This document shows, piece after piece, positions 25,288 through 33,311 of a DNA stretch of 64,000 nt. The translations under genes were made by a program, and so were the position numbers. Position 1 is the stretch's first letter, and each line of letters begins with the position of its first letter. Source of the stretch: Enterovibrio paralichthyis. Its GTDB lineage: Bacteria; Pseudomonadota; Gammaproteobacteria; Enterobacterales; Vibrionaceae. The stretch is from NCBI RefSeq assembly GCF_019209835.1, contig NZ_JAHUTS010000003.1:310001-374000 (forward strand), written 5' to 3'. The notes beneath the pieces are model-generated. The model was not told the DNA's origin. It was given only the letters and a program-made list of their open reading frames with translations, and made no database searches.

Positions 25288-26289
25288 ATGTCAGACACCA
25301 ACATGACGGCTGCTGAGTTGCACCGCGACGCTATCATCATTGATGGCCTAATCATCGCCAAATGGGATCGGGCGCTTTTTGAAGACATGGCGAAAGGAGG
25401 GCTGACTGCCGCCAACTGCACCGTGTCTGTGTGGGAGGGTTTTCAGGGCACTGTTGACAACATTGTCGAGTTTAATCAACTGCTGCAGGAAAATAGCGAC
25501 CTTATCCGCCCGGTTCGCTGTACGGATGACATTCTCGCTGCCAAACGTGAAGGGAAAACCGGCATCATGCTCGGTTTCCAGAACGTCCATGCCTTTGAAG
25601 ACAAACTTGGCTACATTGAGATTTTCAAAAAGCTCGGTGTTGGCATCGCCCAGATGGCATATAACACACAGAACCTCGTCGGTACGGGCTGCTATGAACG
25701 CGATGGCGGACTTTCCGGCTATGGCCGTGAAGTGGTGGCGGAAATGAACCGTGTTGGCATCATGTGCGACCTTTCCCATGTCGGGCCCAAAACCTCTGAA
25801 GAAGTCATTCTCGAATCGAAAAAGCCGGTTTGTTATTCCCACTGTCTGCCGCTCGGCCTGAAAGAACACCCACGCAATAAATCTGATGAAGAGCTGAAAT
25901 TTATCGCCGACCACGATGGCTTTATCGGCGTCACCATGTTCGCCCCTTTCCTCAAAAACGGCATCAATTCGACCATTGAAGATTACGTTGAAGCGATTAA
26001 TTACATCGTCGACTTGGTGGGCGAGGACTGCGTTGGTATCGGCACGGATTTCACCCAGGGGCACGATCAGGCGTTTTTTGAATGGATCACCCACGACAAA
26101 GGCTATGCCCGCCGCCTGACCCGCTTTGGCGAAATCATCAACCCCAAAGGTATCCGCACTGTCGGTGAATTTCCAAACCTGACAGCCGCGCTCCTTGCTG
26201 ATGGCTGGTCGCCGGAGAAAGTGCGCAAAATCATGGGCGGCAACTGGGTCAAGGTACTGAAAGAAGTCTGGGGCGAAAACGAAGCCTGA
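25288..26289 (+). CDS. Membrane-dipeptidase-family (M19) hydrolase of the dgc cluster
   Basis: A 333-residue TIM-barrel metal hydrolase related to renal dipeptidase (peptidase family M19). Motifs include HRDAIIIDGLI at the start, GFQNVHAFEDKL, MCDLSHVGPKTSEEVI, the metal-ligand segment KPVCYSHC, and VGIGTDFTQGHDQ near the end. It is the first gene of the dimethylglycine cluster and matches in order the dipeptidase gene that precedes dgcA in Pseudomonas aeruginosa (recalled as PA5396). Its exact reaction is not established; a role in releasing or handling a betaine-derived compound is inferred. AGGGA touches the ATG at 25279 but is 9 nt from the ATG at 25288, which is therefore chosen. Confidence 0.85.
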   Translation: MSDTNMTAAELHRDAIIIDGLIIAKWDRALFEDMAKGGLTAANCTVSVWEGFQGTVDNIVEFNQLLQENSDLIRPVRCTDDILAAKREGKTGIMLGFQNVHAFEDKLGYIEIFKKLGVGIAQMAYNTQNLVGTGCYERDGGLSGYGREVVAEMNRVGIMCDLSHVGPKTSEEVILESKKPVCYSHCLPLGLKEHPRNKSDEELKFIADHDGFIGVTMFAPFLKNGINSTIEDYVEAINYIVDLVGEDCVGIGTDFTQGHDQAFFEWITHDKGYARRLTRFGEIINPKGIRTVGEFPNLTAALLADGWSPEKVRKIMGGNWVKVLKEVWGENEA

Positions 26290-26326
26290 TTTTCCTCACT
26301 TATTTAAAGATACGGAGAACGCAATC

Positions 26327-26860
26327 ATGGGGCATCACCCACCGGAAATTCCCATTCAGGTTGACGACGAAACCGGCGTCTGGAGCACGGACGGTTTGCC
26401 CATGCTCTACGTGCCGCGCCACTTTTTTATCAATAACCATGCGGCGGTGGAGGATGCCATCGGCGCAGAGCAATACGCGGAACTGCTCTACAAAGCGGGC
26501 TACAAATCTGCCTATTACTGGTGCGAACAGGAAGGGGAAACCCACGGCATTTCCGGCGCTGAGGTGTTCGACCACTACATGAAGCGGCTGTCGCAGCGTG
26601 GCTGGGGACAGTTTTTTATCGAGACGCTGGATGTGTCCAGCGGTACAGCGCGGGTGAGGCTCGAAAACTCCGCTTTTGTTTATTACTACGGCAAGGTGAA
26701 CCGCAAAGTGGATTACATGTTCACAGGCTGGTTTGCCGGTGCGATGGATCAGGTCACAGAGAGCGTCGGCTTCCCGCTAAAGACGGTCGCGGTGCAATTG
26801 CAAAGCGGCTCGGAAGACGGCTGTGAATTTGGCCTTTTCGAAGTAAAGCCGGGCGCTTAA
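26327..26860 (+). CDS. DUF5943 protein of the dimethylglycine cluster
   Basis: A 177-residue soluble protein of the DUF5943 family, related to V4R/4-vinyl reductase sensor folds. Features are LPMLYVPRHFFINNHAAVEDAIGAEQYAELLYKAGYKSAYYWCEQE (helical), then SQRGWGQFFIETLD and the C-terminal VNRKVDYMFTGWFAGAMDQV segment, which suits the small-molecule pocket of V4R proteins. It lies between the dipeptidase and dgcA, as in Pseudomonas (recalled as PA5397). Its biochemical role is unknown; possibilities are ligand sensing or aiding flavoprotein assembly. GGAG 12 nt upstream serves as ribosome site. Confidence 0.78.
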   Translation: MGHHPPEIPIQVDDETGVWSTDGLPMLYVPRHFFINNHAAVEDAIGAEQYAELLYKAGYKSAYYWCEQEGETHGISGAEVFDHYMKRLSQRGWGQFFIETLDVSSGTARVRLENSAFVYYYGKVNRKVDYMFTGWFAGAMDQVTESVGFPLKTVAVQLQSGSEDGCEFGLFEVKPGA

Positions 26861-26870
26861 GCGTAGGAGC

Positions 26871-26898
26871 GGACCCAGGACCCAGGACCCAGGACCCA
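26871..26898. repeat. Four perfect tandem GGACCCA heptamers
   Basis: GGACCCA is repeated four times without interruption (26871-26898) in the 57-bp gap between the DUF5943 gene and dgcA, ending 19 bp before the dgcA ATG. It is not part of a reading frame. Confidence 0.95.
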
Positions 26899-26917
26899 AA
26901 ACCAACAAGGAAATGCC

Positions 26918-28975
26918 ATGTCCCAGTTTGATGCGATTTTCCAGCCTTTGGCGATTAACAAACTTACCATTCGCAACCGGGTGATCAGCACTGCCCATGC
27001 GGAGGTATACGCCACAGAAAACGGGATGCCCACCGAGCGCTATATCAAGTATTACGAGGAAAAAGCCAAAGGCGGCATTGGACTTTGTGTGTGTGGCGGT
27101 TCCAGCCCGGTGTCTATCGACAGCCCGCAGCATTGGTGGAGTTCGGTGAACATGAGCACCGACGATGTCATCCCCCATTTGCAAAACCTCGCGGATGCCA
27201 TGCACAAACATGGCGCACACATCATGATCCAGATAACCCACATGGGGCGACGCTCGCGCTGGGATGGCGGCAACTGGCCAACCTTGATGAGCCCAAGCGG
27301 CATCCGAGAGCCGGTTCACCGCGCTACCTGTAAAACCATCGAGCCAGAAGAGATCTGGCGCATCATCGGGGATTTCGCCAAAGCCACCAAACGGGCGAAA
27401 GACGGCGGGTTGGACGGTGTCGAGCTTTCTTTCGCGCACCAGCATCTGGTCGATCAGTTCTGGAGCTCCCGCGTGAATAAACGCACCGATGAATGGGGCG
27501 GCAGTTTTGAAAACCGTATGCGCTTTGGTACCGAGGTGCTGAAAGCGGTGCGTGAAGCTGTAGGGCCGGACTTTGCGGTTGGCATCCGTATGACAGGGGA
27601 CGAATTCCACCCGGATGGTCTTAATCAAGATGATATGAAAGAGATCGCGGCTTACTACGACAGCCTTGGGATGATTGATTTCTTCAGTATCGTGGGCTCG
27701 GGTTGCGATACCCACAATACGCTGGCGAATGTGATTCCTAATATGACCTATCCGCCAGAGCCCTTTATCCACTTGGCGGCGGGCATCCGCAGTGTGGTGA
27801 ATGTGCCTGTGATGCACGCGCAGAACATCAAAGATCCGGTGCAGGCAGCGCGCGCGCTGGAAAGTGGCCTGATTGATTTTGTCGGCATGACCCGCGCCCA
27901 CATTGCTGATCCACATCTCATCACCAAAGTGAAACTCGGCCAGACCGACCAAATCCGCCAATGTGTCGGCGCGAACTACTGCATAGACCGCCAGTATCAG
28001 GGCATTGATGTGCTCTGTATCCAGAACGCGGCAACCTCCCGCGAAGGCAAAGTGCCGCACATTATCAGCAAAACCGATGGCCCGATTCGCAAAGTGGTGG
28101 TGGTCGGCGGTGGCCCCGGCGGCATGGAAGCGGCGCGGGTGTGTGCCGAGCGCGGTCATAATGTCACCCTGTTTGAAAAAAGCGCCACGCTGGGCGGCCA
28201 AATTTCCTTGGCAGCCAAAGCGCCACAGCGCGAGCAGATTGCAGGGATCACCCGTTGGTTTGATTTGGAATTGCGTCGGCTTGGCGTGAATCTGGTGTTT
28301 GATGTCACCGCGGATGAATCCGTGATCATGGCGGAAAATCCCGATGTCGTGGTGCTGGCGGTGGGTGGCAAACCCTTTATCAACCAGCAGCCGGAATGGG
28401 GCGGGGATGATGGCCTGATCACCAGCACCTGGGACATTCTGAGCGGCGCGGTGGAGCCGGGCAAAAATGTGGTGATTTACGACACCATCTGCGAATTCGC
28501 GGGTATGTCGGTTGCCGATTACCTCGCGGCAAAAGGCTCACTGGTGGAGATTGTCACCGACGACATCAAACCCGGCGTGGCAGTCGGCGGCACCAGCTTC
28601 CCGACCTATTACCGCAGCCTCTATGAGCGCGATGTGGTGATGACACCGGATCTGGTACTGGAATCTGTCTACCGCGAAGGGGACAAACTGATTGCCCGCT
28701 TTGAGAACGAATACACCGGCGTGCGTGAAGAGCGGGTGGTGGATCAGGTGATTGTCGAAAACGGCGTGAGGCCGGATGAATCCCTCTACTATGCGTTGAA
28801 AGAAGGCTCCCGCAACCACGGGCAGGTGGATATTGATGCCCTGTTTGCCTTCGAACCGCAGCCTGCATTCAGCGAAAGTGGCGGTTACCTGCTCTACCGC
28901 ATCGGTGATTGCAGCGCCCAGCGCAATATTCACGCAGCCATCTACGACGCGCTGCGTCTGTTTAAAGATCTGTAA
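26918..28975 (+). CDS. dgcA: Dimethylglycine demethylase subunit DgcA
   Basis: A 685-residue flavoprotein that oxidatively demethylates dimethylglycine to sarcosine. It combines an old-yellow-enzyme-like TIM barrel binding FMN (residues 1-370, with HMGRRSRWDGGNWP and VELSFAHQHLVDQFWS) and C-terminal nucleotide-binding domains (VVVVGGGPGGMEAARV at about 393-408), as in trimethylamine dehydrogenase. The cysteine cluster that holds 4Fe-4S in that enzyme is incomplete: Cys349, Cys355 and Cys367 remain, but the position of the second ligand is Ala352. AAGGAAA gives a good ribosome site. It is followed 20 bp later by dgcB, its iron-sulfur partner, and further on by etfA/etfB, forming an electron route out of the enzyme. 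Confidence 0.9.
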   Translation: MSQFDAIFQPLAINKLTIRNRVISTAHAEVYATENGMPTERYIKYYEEKAKGGIGLCVCGGSSPVSIDSPQHWWSSVNMSTDDVIPHLQNLADAMHKHGAHIMIQITHMGRRSRWDGGNWPTLMSPSGIREPVHRATCKTIEPEEIWRIIGDFAKATKRAKDGGLDGVELSFAHQHLVDQFWSSRVNKRTDEWGGSFENRMRFGTEVLKAVREAVGPDFAVGIRMTGDEFHPDGLNQDDMKEIAAYYDSLGMIDFFSIVGSGCDTHNTLANVIPNMTYPPEPFIHLAAGIRSVVNVPVMHAQNIKDPVQAARALESGLIDFVGMTRAHIADPHLITKVKLGQTDQIRQCVGANYCIDRQYQGIDVLCIQNAATSREGKVPHIISKTDGPIRKVVVVGGGPGGMEAARVCAERGHNVTLFEKSATLGGQISLAAKAPQREQIAGITRWFDLELRRLGVNLVFDVTADESVIMAENPDVVVLAVGGKPFINQQPEWGGDDGLITSTWDILSGAVEPGKNVVIYDTICEFAGMSVADYLAAKGSLVEIVTDDIKPGVAVGGTSFPTYYRSLYERDVVMTPDLVLESVYREGDKLIARFENEYTGVREERVVDQVIVENGVRPDESLYYALKEGSRNHGQVDIDALFAFEPQPAFSESGGYLLYRIGDCSAQRNIHAAIYDALRLFKDL

Positions 28976-28995
28976 GCCACGGCGGGGTAGCGGAT

Positions 28996-30897
28996 ATGTG
29001 GACAGCCCTGATAGGCCCAATGCTGGTCGTCGCCGTTCTCCTTTTTATCGCAGGTGCGTTCCAGCGTATCCGTATTTGGCGGCGGGGTAAGGGCTCGCCG
29101 CAACCTGTTTTTGCTGCATTGAAGGCCATTCCAGAGCGATACCTGAAAGACTTGCACGATGTGGTGGCAAGGGATAACGCCTTTGCCCGCACCCATGTCG
29201 CCACGGCAGGCGGCTTTGTTGCCGCCATGGTGCTGATGGTGCTGATATTCGTGCTTGGGCTTCAGTTCTCCTTCTTCCATGTGTTGCTGTTACTTGCCTT
29301 TGCAGGCATGGCTTATGGTGCGTTTCAGGTGAAGAAACGTCGAAATAATCCTCCGCCAAATCTTTCTAAAGGAGTCTGGCAACGGCTACCTGTAGTGCTG
29401 CTGACCTTTTCCATCACCGGTTTAATTCTGGCACTTGTCACCCTGTTCCATGACGGTGATACCACCCTGGTGTTGGACTTGGCGGTGGTTGCCGGTATCG
29501 GTTACGGCCTGTTTATATTGGTGGTGGGTATGACCTGGGGCGGGGCGATGAAGCATGCCTTTGCAGGCGCGCTGCATTTGGGATTTCACCGTCGGCAGGA
29601 GCGTTTTGGTGGTGGCCGTTCAACGGGACTTAAGCCGATTGATTTGAACGAAAACACGCTGGGTGCAGAAAAGCCGTCGGATTTTTTCTGGAATCAACTG
29701 TTGGGCTTTGATGCCTGTGTGCAGTGCGGCCGCTGCGAGAAAGTATGCCCTGCATTCGCGGCTGGGCAGCCGCTCAACCCCAAGAAGCTGATTCAGGATC
29801 TGGTGGTGGGCATGGCAGGCAATGACACCAGCCAATACAGCGGCAGCCCGTATCCGGGGAAACCGACGGAAACCCGCTTTGGTGCGCCGGATAAACCGCT
29901 GTTTGATGGCTTATTGGATGCCGACACGGTCTGGTCTTGCACCACCTGCCGCGCTTGTGTGGAAGAGTGCCCGATGATGATTGAGCATGTTGATGCCATT
30001 GTCGATATGCGCCGTAACCTCACCTTGGCAAAAGGGGCGACGGCGGGGAAAGGCGTCGACGCACTGCAAAACCTGATCGCGACGGATAACCCCAACGGTT
30101 TCTCACCTAAAAACCGTGCCCACTGGGCAGTGGATTTGAAGCTGGATATTCTCGCTGACGTGGGCAGTACCGATGTGCTGCTCTGGGCGGGTGACGGAGC
30201 ATTTGACCTGGCATATCAGCGCACCCTGCGCGCCGTGGTGACCCTGCTCAGGAAAGCCGGTATTGAATTCGCTATCCTTGGCAATGAAGAACTGGACAGC
30301 GGTGATTTGGCGCGTCGCCTTGGTGATGAAGCCACCTTCCAGCGTCTGGCCAAAGCCAATATCCAGACCCTGAGCAAATACCAGTTCAACCGTATCGTCA
30401 CGCCTGACCCCCATGCTTTTCATGTGTTGAAAAATGAATACGGGGATTTCGGCGGAAACTATGAAGTTTTCCACCACACTCAGGTGCTTGCTGATCTTGT
30501 CGAGCTTGGCAATTTGACGCTGAAGCCTTTAAAAGCGCAGACAGTGACCTATCACGACCCCTGTTACCTTGGCCGCTATAACGGTGGCTATGACGCGCCT
30601 CGTGCCTTACTGCAGGCCATCGGGTTGAGCGTTAGTGAAATGGAGCGATCCGGTTATCGCTCCCGCTGTTGTGGCGGTGGTGGCGGTGCACCCGTCACCG
30701 ATATACCCGGCGAGCAGCGCATTGCCGATATGCGCATGGACGATGCGCGTGAAACCGGTGCTTCGATGGTGGCGGTGGCGTGTCCACAATGTGCCGTGAT
30801 GCTGGAAGGCGTGGTCATGCCAAGGCCGGAAGTGCGCGATATTGCAGTCATGCTGCTCGATGCAGTCGCGGACGACACGCAGGCAAAAGGGGCATAG
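28996..30897 (+). CDS. dgcB: Dimethylglycine demethylation membrane iron-sulfur protein DgcB
   Basis: A 633-residue membrane protein that carries electrons from DgcA. About five to six hydrophobic helices fill the first 190 residues (for example residues 3-20, 74-96, 130-150, 158-180), with the DUF3483-type N-terminus. Then come two 4Fe-4S clusters: CVQCGRCEKVCPA near residue 238 and CTTCRACVEECPM near 315. The C-terminus holds two CCG domains of the heterodisulfide-reductase kind (HDPCYLGRYNGGYDAP and SRCCGGGGGAP). This layout agrees with the Pseudomonas protein encoded after dgcA. It is cotranscribed with dgcA (20-bp gap) and etfA (4-bp gap). Confidence 0.9.
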   Translation: MWTALIGPMLVVAVLLFIAGAFQRIRIWRRGKGSPQPVFAALKAIPERYLKDLHDVVARDNAFARTHVATAGGFVAAMVLMVLIFVLGLQFSFFHVLLLLAFAGMAYGAFQVKKRRNNPPPNLSKGVWQRLPVVLLTFSITGLILALVTLFHDGDTTLVLDLAVVAGIGYGLFILVVGMTWGGAMKHAFAGALHLGFHRRQERFGGGRSTGLKPIDLNENTLGAEKPSDFFWNQLLGFDACVQCGRCEKVCPAFAAGQPLNPKKLIQDLVVGMAGNDTSQYSGSPYPGKPTETRFGAPDKPLFDGLLDADTVWSCTTCRACVEECPMMIEHVDAIVDMRRNLTLAKGATAGKGVDALQNLIATDNPNGFSPKNRAHWAVDLKLDILADVGSTDVLLWAGDGAFDLAYQRTLRAVVTLLRKAGIEFAILGNEELDSGDLARRLGDEATFQRLAKANIQTLSKYQFNRIVTPDPHAFHVLKNEYGDFGGNYEVFHHTQVLADLVELGNLTLKPLKAQTVTYHDPCYLGRYNGGYDAPRALLQAIGLSVSEMERSGYRSRCCGGGGGAPVTDIPGEQRIADMRMDDARETGASMVAVACPQCAVMLEGVVMPRPEVRDIAVMLLDAVADDTQAKGA

Positions 30898-30901
30898 CGA
30901 G

Positions 30902-32107
30902 ATGGACGAGATAAAACGGGTTGACCCGCGCCAACAAAGGATCCTCCGCAATCGCCTGCACCCAGAGCATGATGCGGCGGTGTCAGCAGTCAGCGTTTCC
31001 GCCTCTGGCTTGCTGCGCAAAAATCCGCACCAGCAGGGTTACCTTTCTGCAGAAGGCATCAAGCGCATTGACCGCTCCGGTGATGCTGCGCAAATGACAG
31101 GGCAGGCGAAAAAGGCGCAAGCGGCGACGCTTCCCCTTCGCTCTGTTGCAACGCCCACGGATTACATCGTGGTGTTTTCCGATGCCGACAGCGAAAAGCT
31201 CACGGTACTGGATAAAGACATGTTGGGGCTGGCGCACCAACTGGCGCACGATTCAACCGCTGTGCTGCTTATCACCTTGCACCCGAGAAATGACGATCTG
31301 GCCGCAGCAGGTGCGGATCGCGTGTTGATGTTGGGTAATGGCGAGCAGTTTGCGCCGGATAGCTGGTTGGCCACCTTGCTGGCACTCCATGACTCCCTCA
31401 ATGTGCGCCACTGGATTGTGGCTGATGGTTCTTTGGTGGGGGGACATTTGGCGCGTTTGCTGGCGGCAAATCTGGGTGTTCGCCCTGTGACGCGGGGCAA
31501 GCTGTTTGCCGACGAAGCACTCACCTGTGGCGGTGGTGATCCTTCCCTGCAGGCGCAACGTGAACTCTCGCCCGTCTTGCTGGTGGAAGAGCAGGTCGCC
31601 GACCCGATTACGGGATTCGTTTGCGGTGCAGAAGCGATGGGCATGCCAGAAACTTCCGCACCGCAAACCGTCACTGACAACGGCCGCGTCGCCGTCGACC
31701 CTGCCCATATTCCGCTGGCAGAAACCCGATTTATCCTTTCTGCGGGAAATGGCGTGAATAACTGGGCGCTTTACCATCAATGTGCAAAAGCGCTGGGCGC
31801 GACGGAAGGTGCAAGCCGTGTAGCGGTGGATAATGGCAATATGCCAAGGTCAACCCAGGTGGGAGCGACCGGTACCTATGTGAACGCTAAAGTGTATATC
31901 GCGGTGGGGATCTCCGGCGCGATCCAGCATTTACAGGGGATGACCCATTGCGAAACCGTCATTGCGATCAACGCTGATCCCAATTGCGACATGGTCAAAC
32001 GCGCCGATCTGAGTGTGATCGCCGACAGCAGCGAAGTCATGCAGGCGCTGGTGGATGCGGTATCCGGCAGTGGCAATGCAAAAGGGGAGTGGGAACATGC
32101 AGGTTAA
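30902..32107 (+). CDS. etfA: Electron transfer flavoprotein alpha subunit of the dgc cluster
   Basis: A 401-residue ETF alpha subunit that takes part in passing electrons from dimethylglycine demethylation. The C-terminal FAD-binding domain is clear: ILSAGNGVNNWALYHQCAKALGA, then SRVAVDNGNMPRSTQVGATGTYVNAKVYIAVGISGAIQHLQGM and AINADPNCDMVKRADLSV. About 75 residues of Arg/Ala-rich extension precede the ETF N-domain, which is longer than housekeeping EtfA. The ATG at 30902 was chosen because upstream in-frame starts lie inside dgcB and no ribosome site supports them; GGGG is near the dgcB stop. Its stop overlaps the etfB start region by 11 bp. Confidence 0.85.
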   Translation: MDEIKRVDPRQQRILRNRLHPEHDAAVSAVSVSASGLLRKNPHQQGYLSAEGIKRIDRSGDAAQMTGQAKKAQAATLPLRSVATPTDYIVVFSDADSEKLTVLDKDMLGLAHQLAHDSTAVLLITLHPRNDDLAAAGADRVLMLGNGEQFAPDSWLATLLALHDSLNVRHWIVADGSLVGGHLARLLAANLGVRPVTRGKLFADEALTCGGGDPSLQAQRELSPVLLVEEQVADPITGFVCGAEAMGMPETSAPQTVTDNGRVAVDPAHIPLAETRFILSAGNGVNNWALYHQCAKALGATEGASRVAVDNGNMPRSTQVGATGTYVNAKVYIAVGISGAIQHLQGMTHCETVIAINADPNCDMVKRADLSVIADSSEVMQALVDAVSGSGNAKGEWEHAG

Positions 32108-32870
32108 TTCTGATGTGATGGTGCTGGTTTCTGTTGGTCAGCATCCCCTTTCCGGCCGTCCACGCCGCGCCGAGCGCGATGCCAAAGCGCTGGAATTGGC
32201 GTTGTCACTAGACGGGATACCATCTGTTGTACTGGCAGGGGACCCTGATTCTGCGGCGGTGCGAGAATACCTCGGCATGGGTCTGCCCAAACTCAACGTG
32301 CTGAAACAACCCGAACAGGCGGATACCAGCGTAGCGTTGTGCGAATTCGTCAAAAGCGGGCAGCCTTCCTTGGTGCTTTGCGGTGCGCGTGCTGAACAGG
32401 GCGAATCCTCCGGTATGGTGCCGTACCTTGTCGCCAAAGCCCTCAATGCCGCTGTGGTGCCGGAAGTGGTGACTGTGCTCTCGCGCTCAGAAGATGCTGT
32501 GGAAGTGTTACAGGCATTGGCAGGTGGTCAAAGGCGCAAGCTGCGGGCGACCTTACCCGCGGTGCTCATTGCCAGCCAGTCTGCACCGGATGCCAGACAA
32601 AGTGCCTTTACCAAAGCCCGTGATGGGTTAGTCAAGGTGCTGGAAGTGGCTGTAGTCGACGATACTGAAAAGCAAGGTTGGCAGTGGCAACCCGCGAAAT
32701 CGCGCCCCAAGCGAACCAAAACCGTCGCTGCAACGGCATCAAGCCGCGATCGCTTTCGCGCTGCAACCGCAGCGCAGGCATCATCCGGTGGTGAAGTGCT
32801 CCGCGATGTCCCCGCAAACGAAGCGGCTGAAAAGGTTTTGAAGCTGCTAAAAGAGAAAGGTGTTCTATAG
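32097..32870 (+). CDS. etfB: Electron transfer flavoprotein beta subunit of the dgc cluster
   Basis: A 257-residue ETF beta subunit. The N-terminus VMVLVSVGQHPLSGRPRRAERDAKALELAL and the segments PSLVLCGARAEQGESSGMVPYLVAKALNAAVVPEVV and GGQRRKLRATLPAVLIASQ follow the family pattern, including the signature loop. A linker (about residues 195-230) is rich in Lys, Arg and Ala. The start at 32097 has GGGGAGTGGGAAC upstream; a longer in-frame version overlaps etfA further and is rejected. It ends the dipeptidase-DUF5943-dgcAB-etfAB run, with a terminator 10 bp after the stop. Confidence 0.85.
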   Translation: MQVNSDVMVLVSVGQHPLSGRPRRAERDAKALELALSLDGIPSVVLAGDPDSAAVREYLGMGLPKLNVLKQPEQADTSVALCEFVKSGQPSLVLCGARAEQGESSGMVPYLVAKALNAAVVPEVVTVLSRSEDAVEVLQALAGGQRRKLRATLPAVLIASQSAPDARQSAFTKARDGLVKVLEVAVVDDTEKQGWQWQPAKSRPKRTKTVAATASSRDRFRAATAAQASSGGEVLRDVPANEAAEKVLKLLKEKGVL

Positions 32871-32880
32871 CTTTCGTGAC

Positions 32881-32910
32881 AGTGTCACGATTTAGAGTGA
32901 CACTGTTTGC
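32881..32910 (+). terminator. Terminator hairpin after etfB
   Basis: AGTGTCAC (32881-32888) and GTGACACT (32897-32904) form a perfect 8-bp stem, followed by a moderately T-rich stretch (GTTTGCTGTTT). A partial extra copy of the arm (GTGAC) lies just before. Confidence 0.65.
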
Positions 32911-33012
32911 TGTTTATCCATTCCATGCCTCCGCTCACTTCTCAACACGAAATCCCTCCAAGAATCGTATACAATTCGAGCCAAATAATGTCTCAACCAA
33001 GGTGACTGCCTG

Positions 33013-33240
33013 ATGAAACGGATCGTCCTTTATACCTCCAGCAAATGCCCCCATTGCGTTGCGGCCAAACAGTACTTTGACAGTAAAAAACTGACCTACA
33101 GACTGTGCGATGTGGGCACCCCAAGGGGCAGAAAAGAACACGCAGCGTTGGGCGCGCGCGGTGTACCTGTGATCAAAATTGGCGATCGCGTATTGCACGG
33201 TTTTTCGGTGAAGGCAGTGGAGCAGGCGCTGAAAGATTAA
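33013..33240 (+). CDS. Glutaredoxin-like protein (NrdH-type size, CPHC)
   Basis: A 75-residue thioredoxin-fold protein: strand RIVLYTS, active site CPHC at residues 12-15, VPVIKIGDRVLHGF with the cis-proline, and a closing helix. Its short length and lack of the full glutathione-binding groove resemble NrdH-redoxin and the Bacillus YtnI/YruB-like group. AAGGTGAC precedes the ATG. It stands alone between the dgc cluster terminator and a hairpin, so its partner is not indicated. It differs clearly from the glutaredoxin at 1499-1768, sharing only the motif. Confidence 0.82.
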   Translation: MKRIVLYTSSKCPHCVAAKQYFDSKKLTYRLCDVGTPRGRKEHAALGARGVPVIKIGDRVLHGFSVKAVEQALKD

Positions 33241-33262
33241 GGGTGAGAGCTTTCCGGGTGGG

Positions 33263-33302
33263 GGAGGCTGCAACGTGTTCAAGCTAACCCATTGCAGCCT
33301 CC
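33263..33302. terminator. Hairpin between convergent glutaredoxin and acyl-CoA synthetase genes
   Basis: GGAGGCTGCAA (33263-33273) and TTGCAGCCTCC (33292-33302) form a perfect 11-bp stem with an 18-nt loop. There is no strong T run on either side, so its strength as a terminator is uncertain. Confidence 0.55.
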
Positions 33303-33311
33303 TTGGGGGAA

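Noticed and set aside
26777..28201. A 474-codon open frame on the minus strand opposite dgcA
   Set aside because: It is antisense to a clear, full-length flavoprotein gene and its protein is rich in His, Arg and Ala in the pattern expected from reversed codons of a GC-rich gene; no ribosome site or family is seen.
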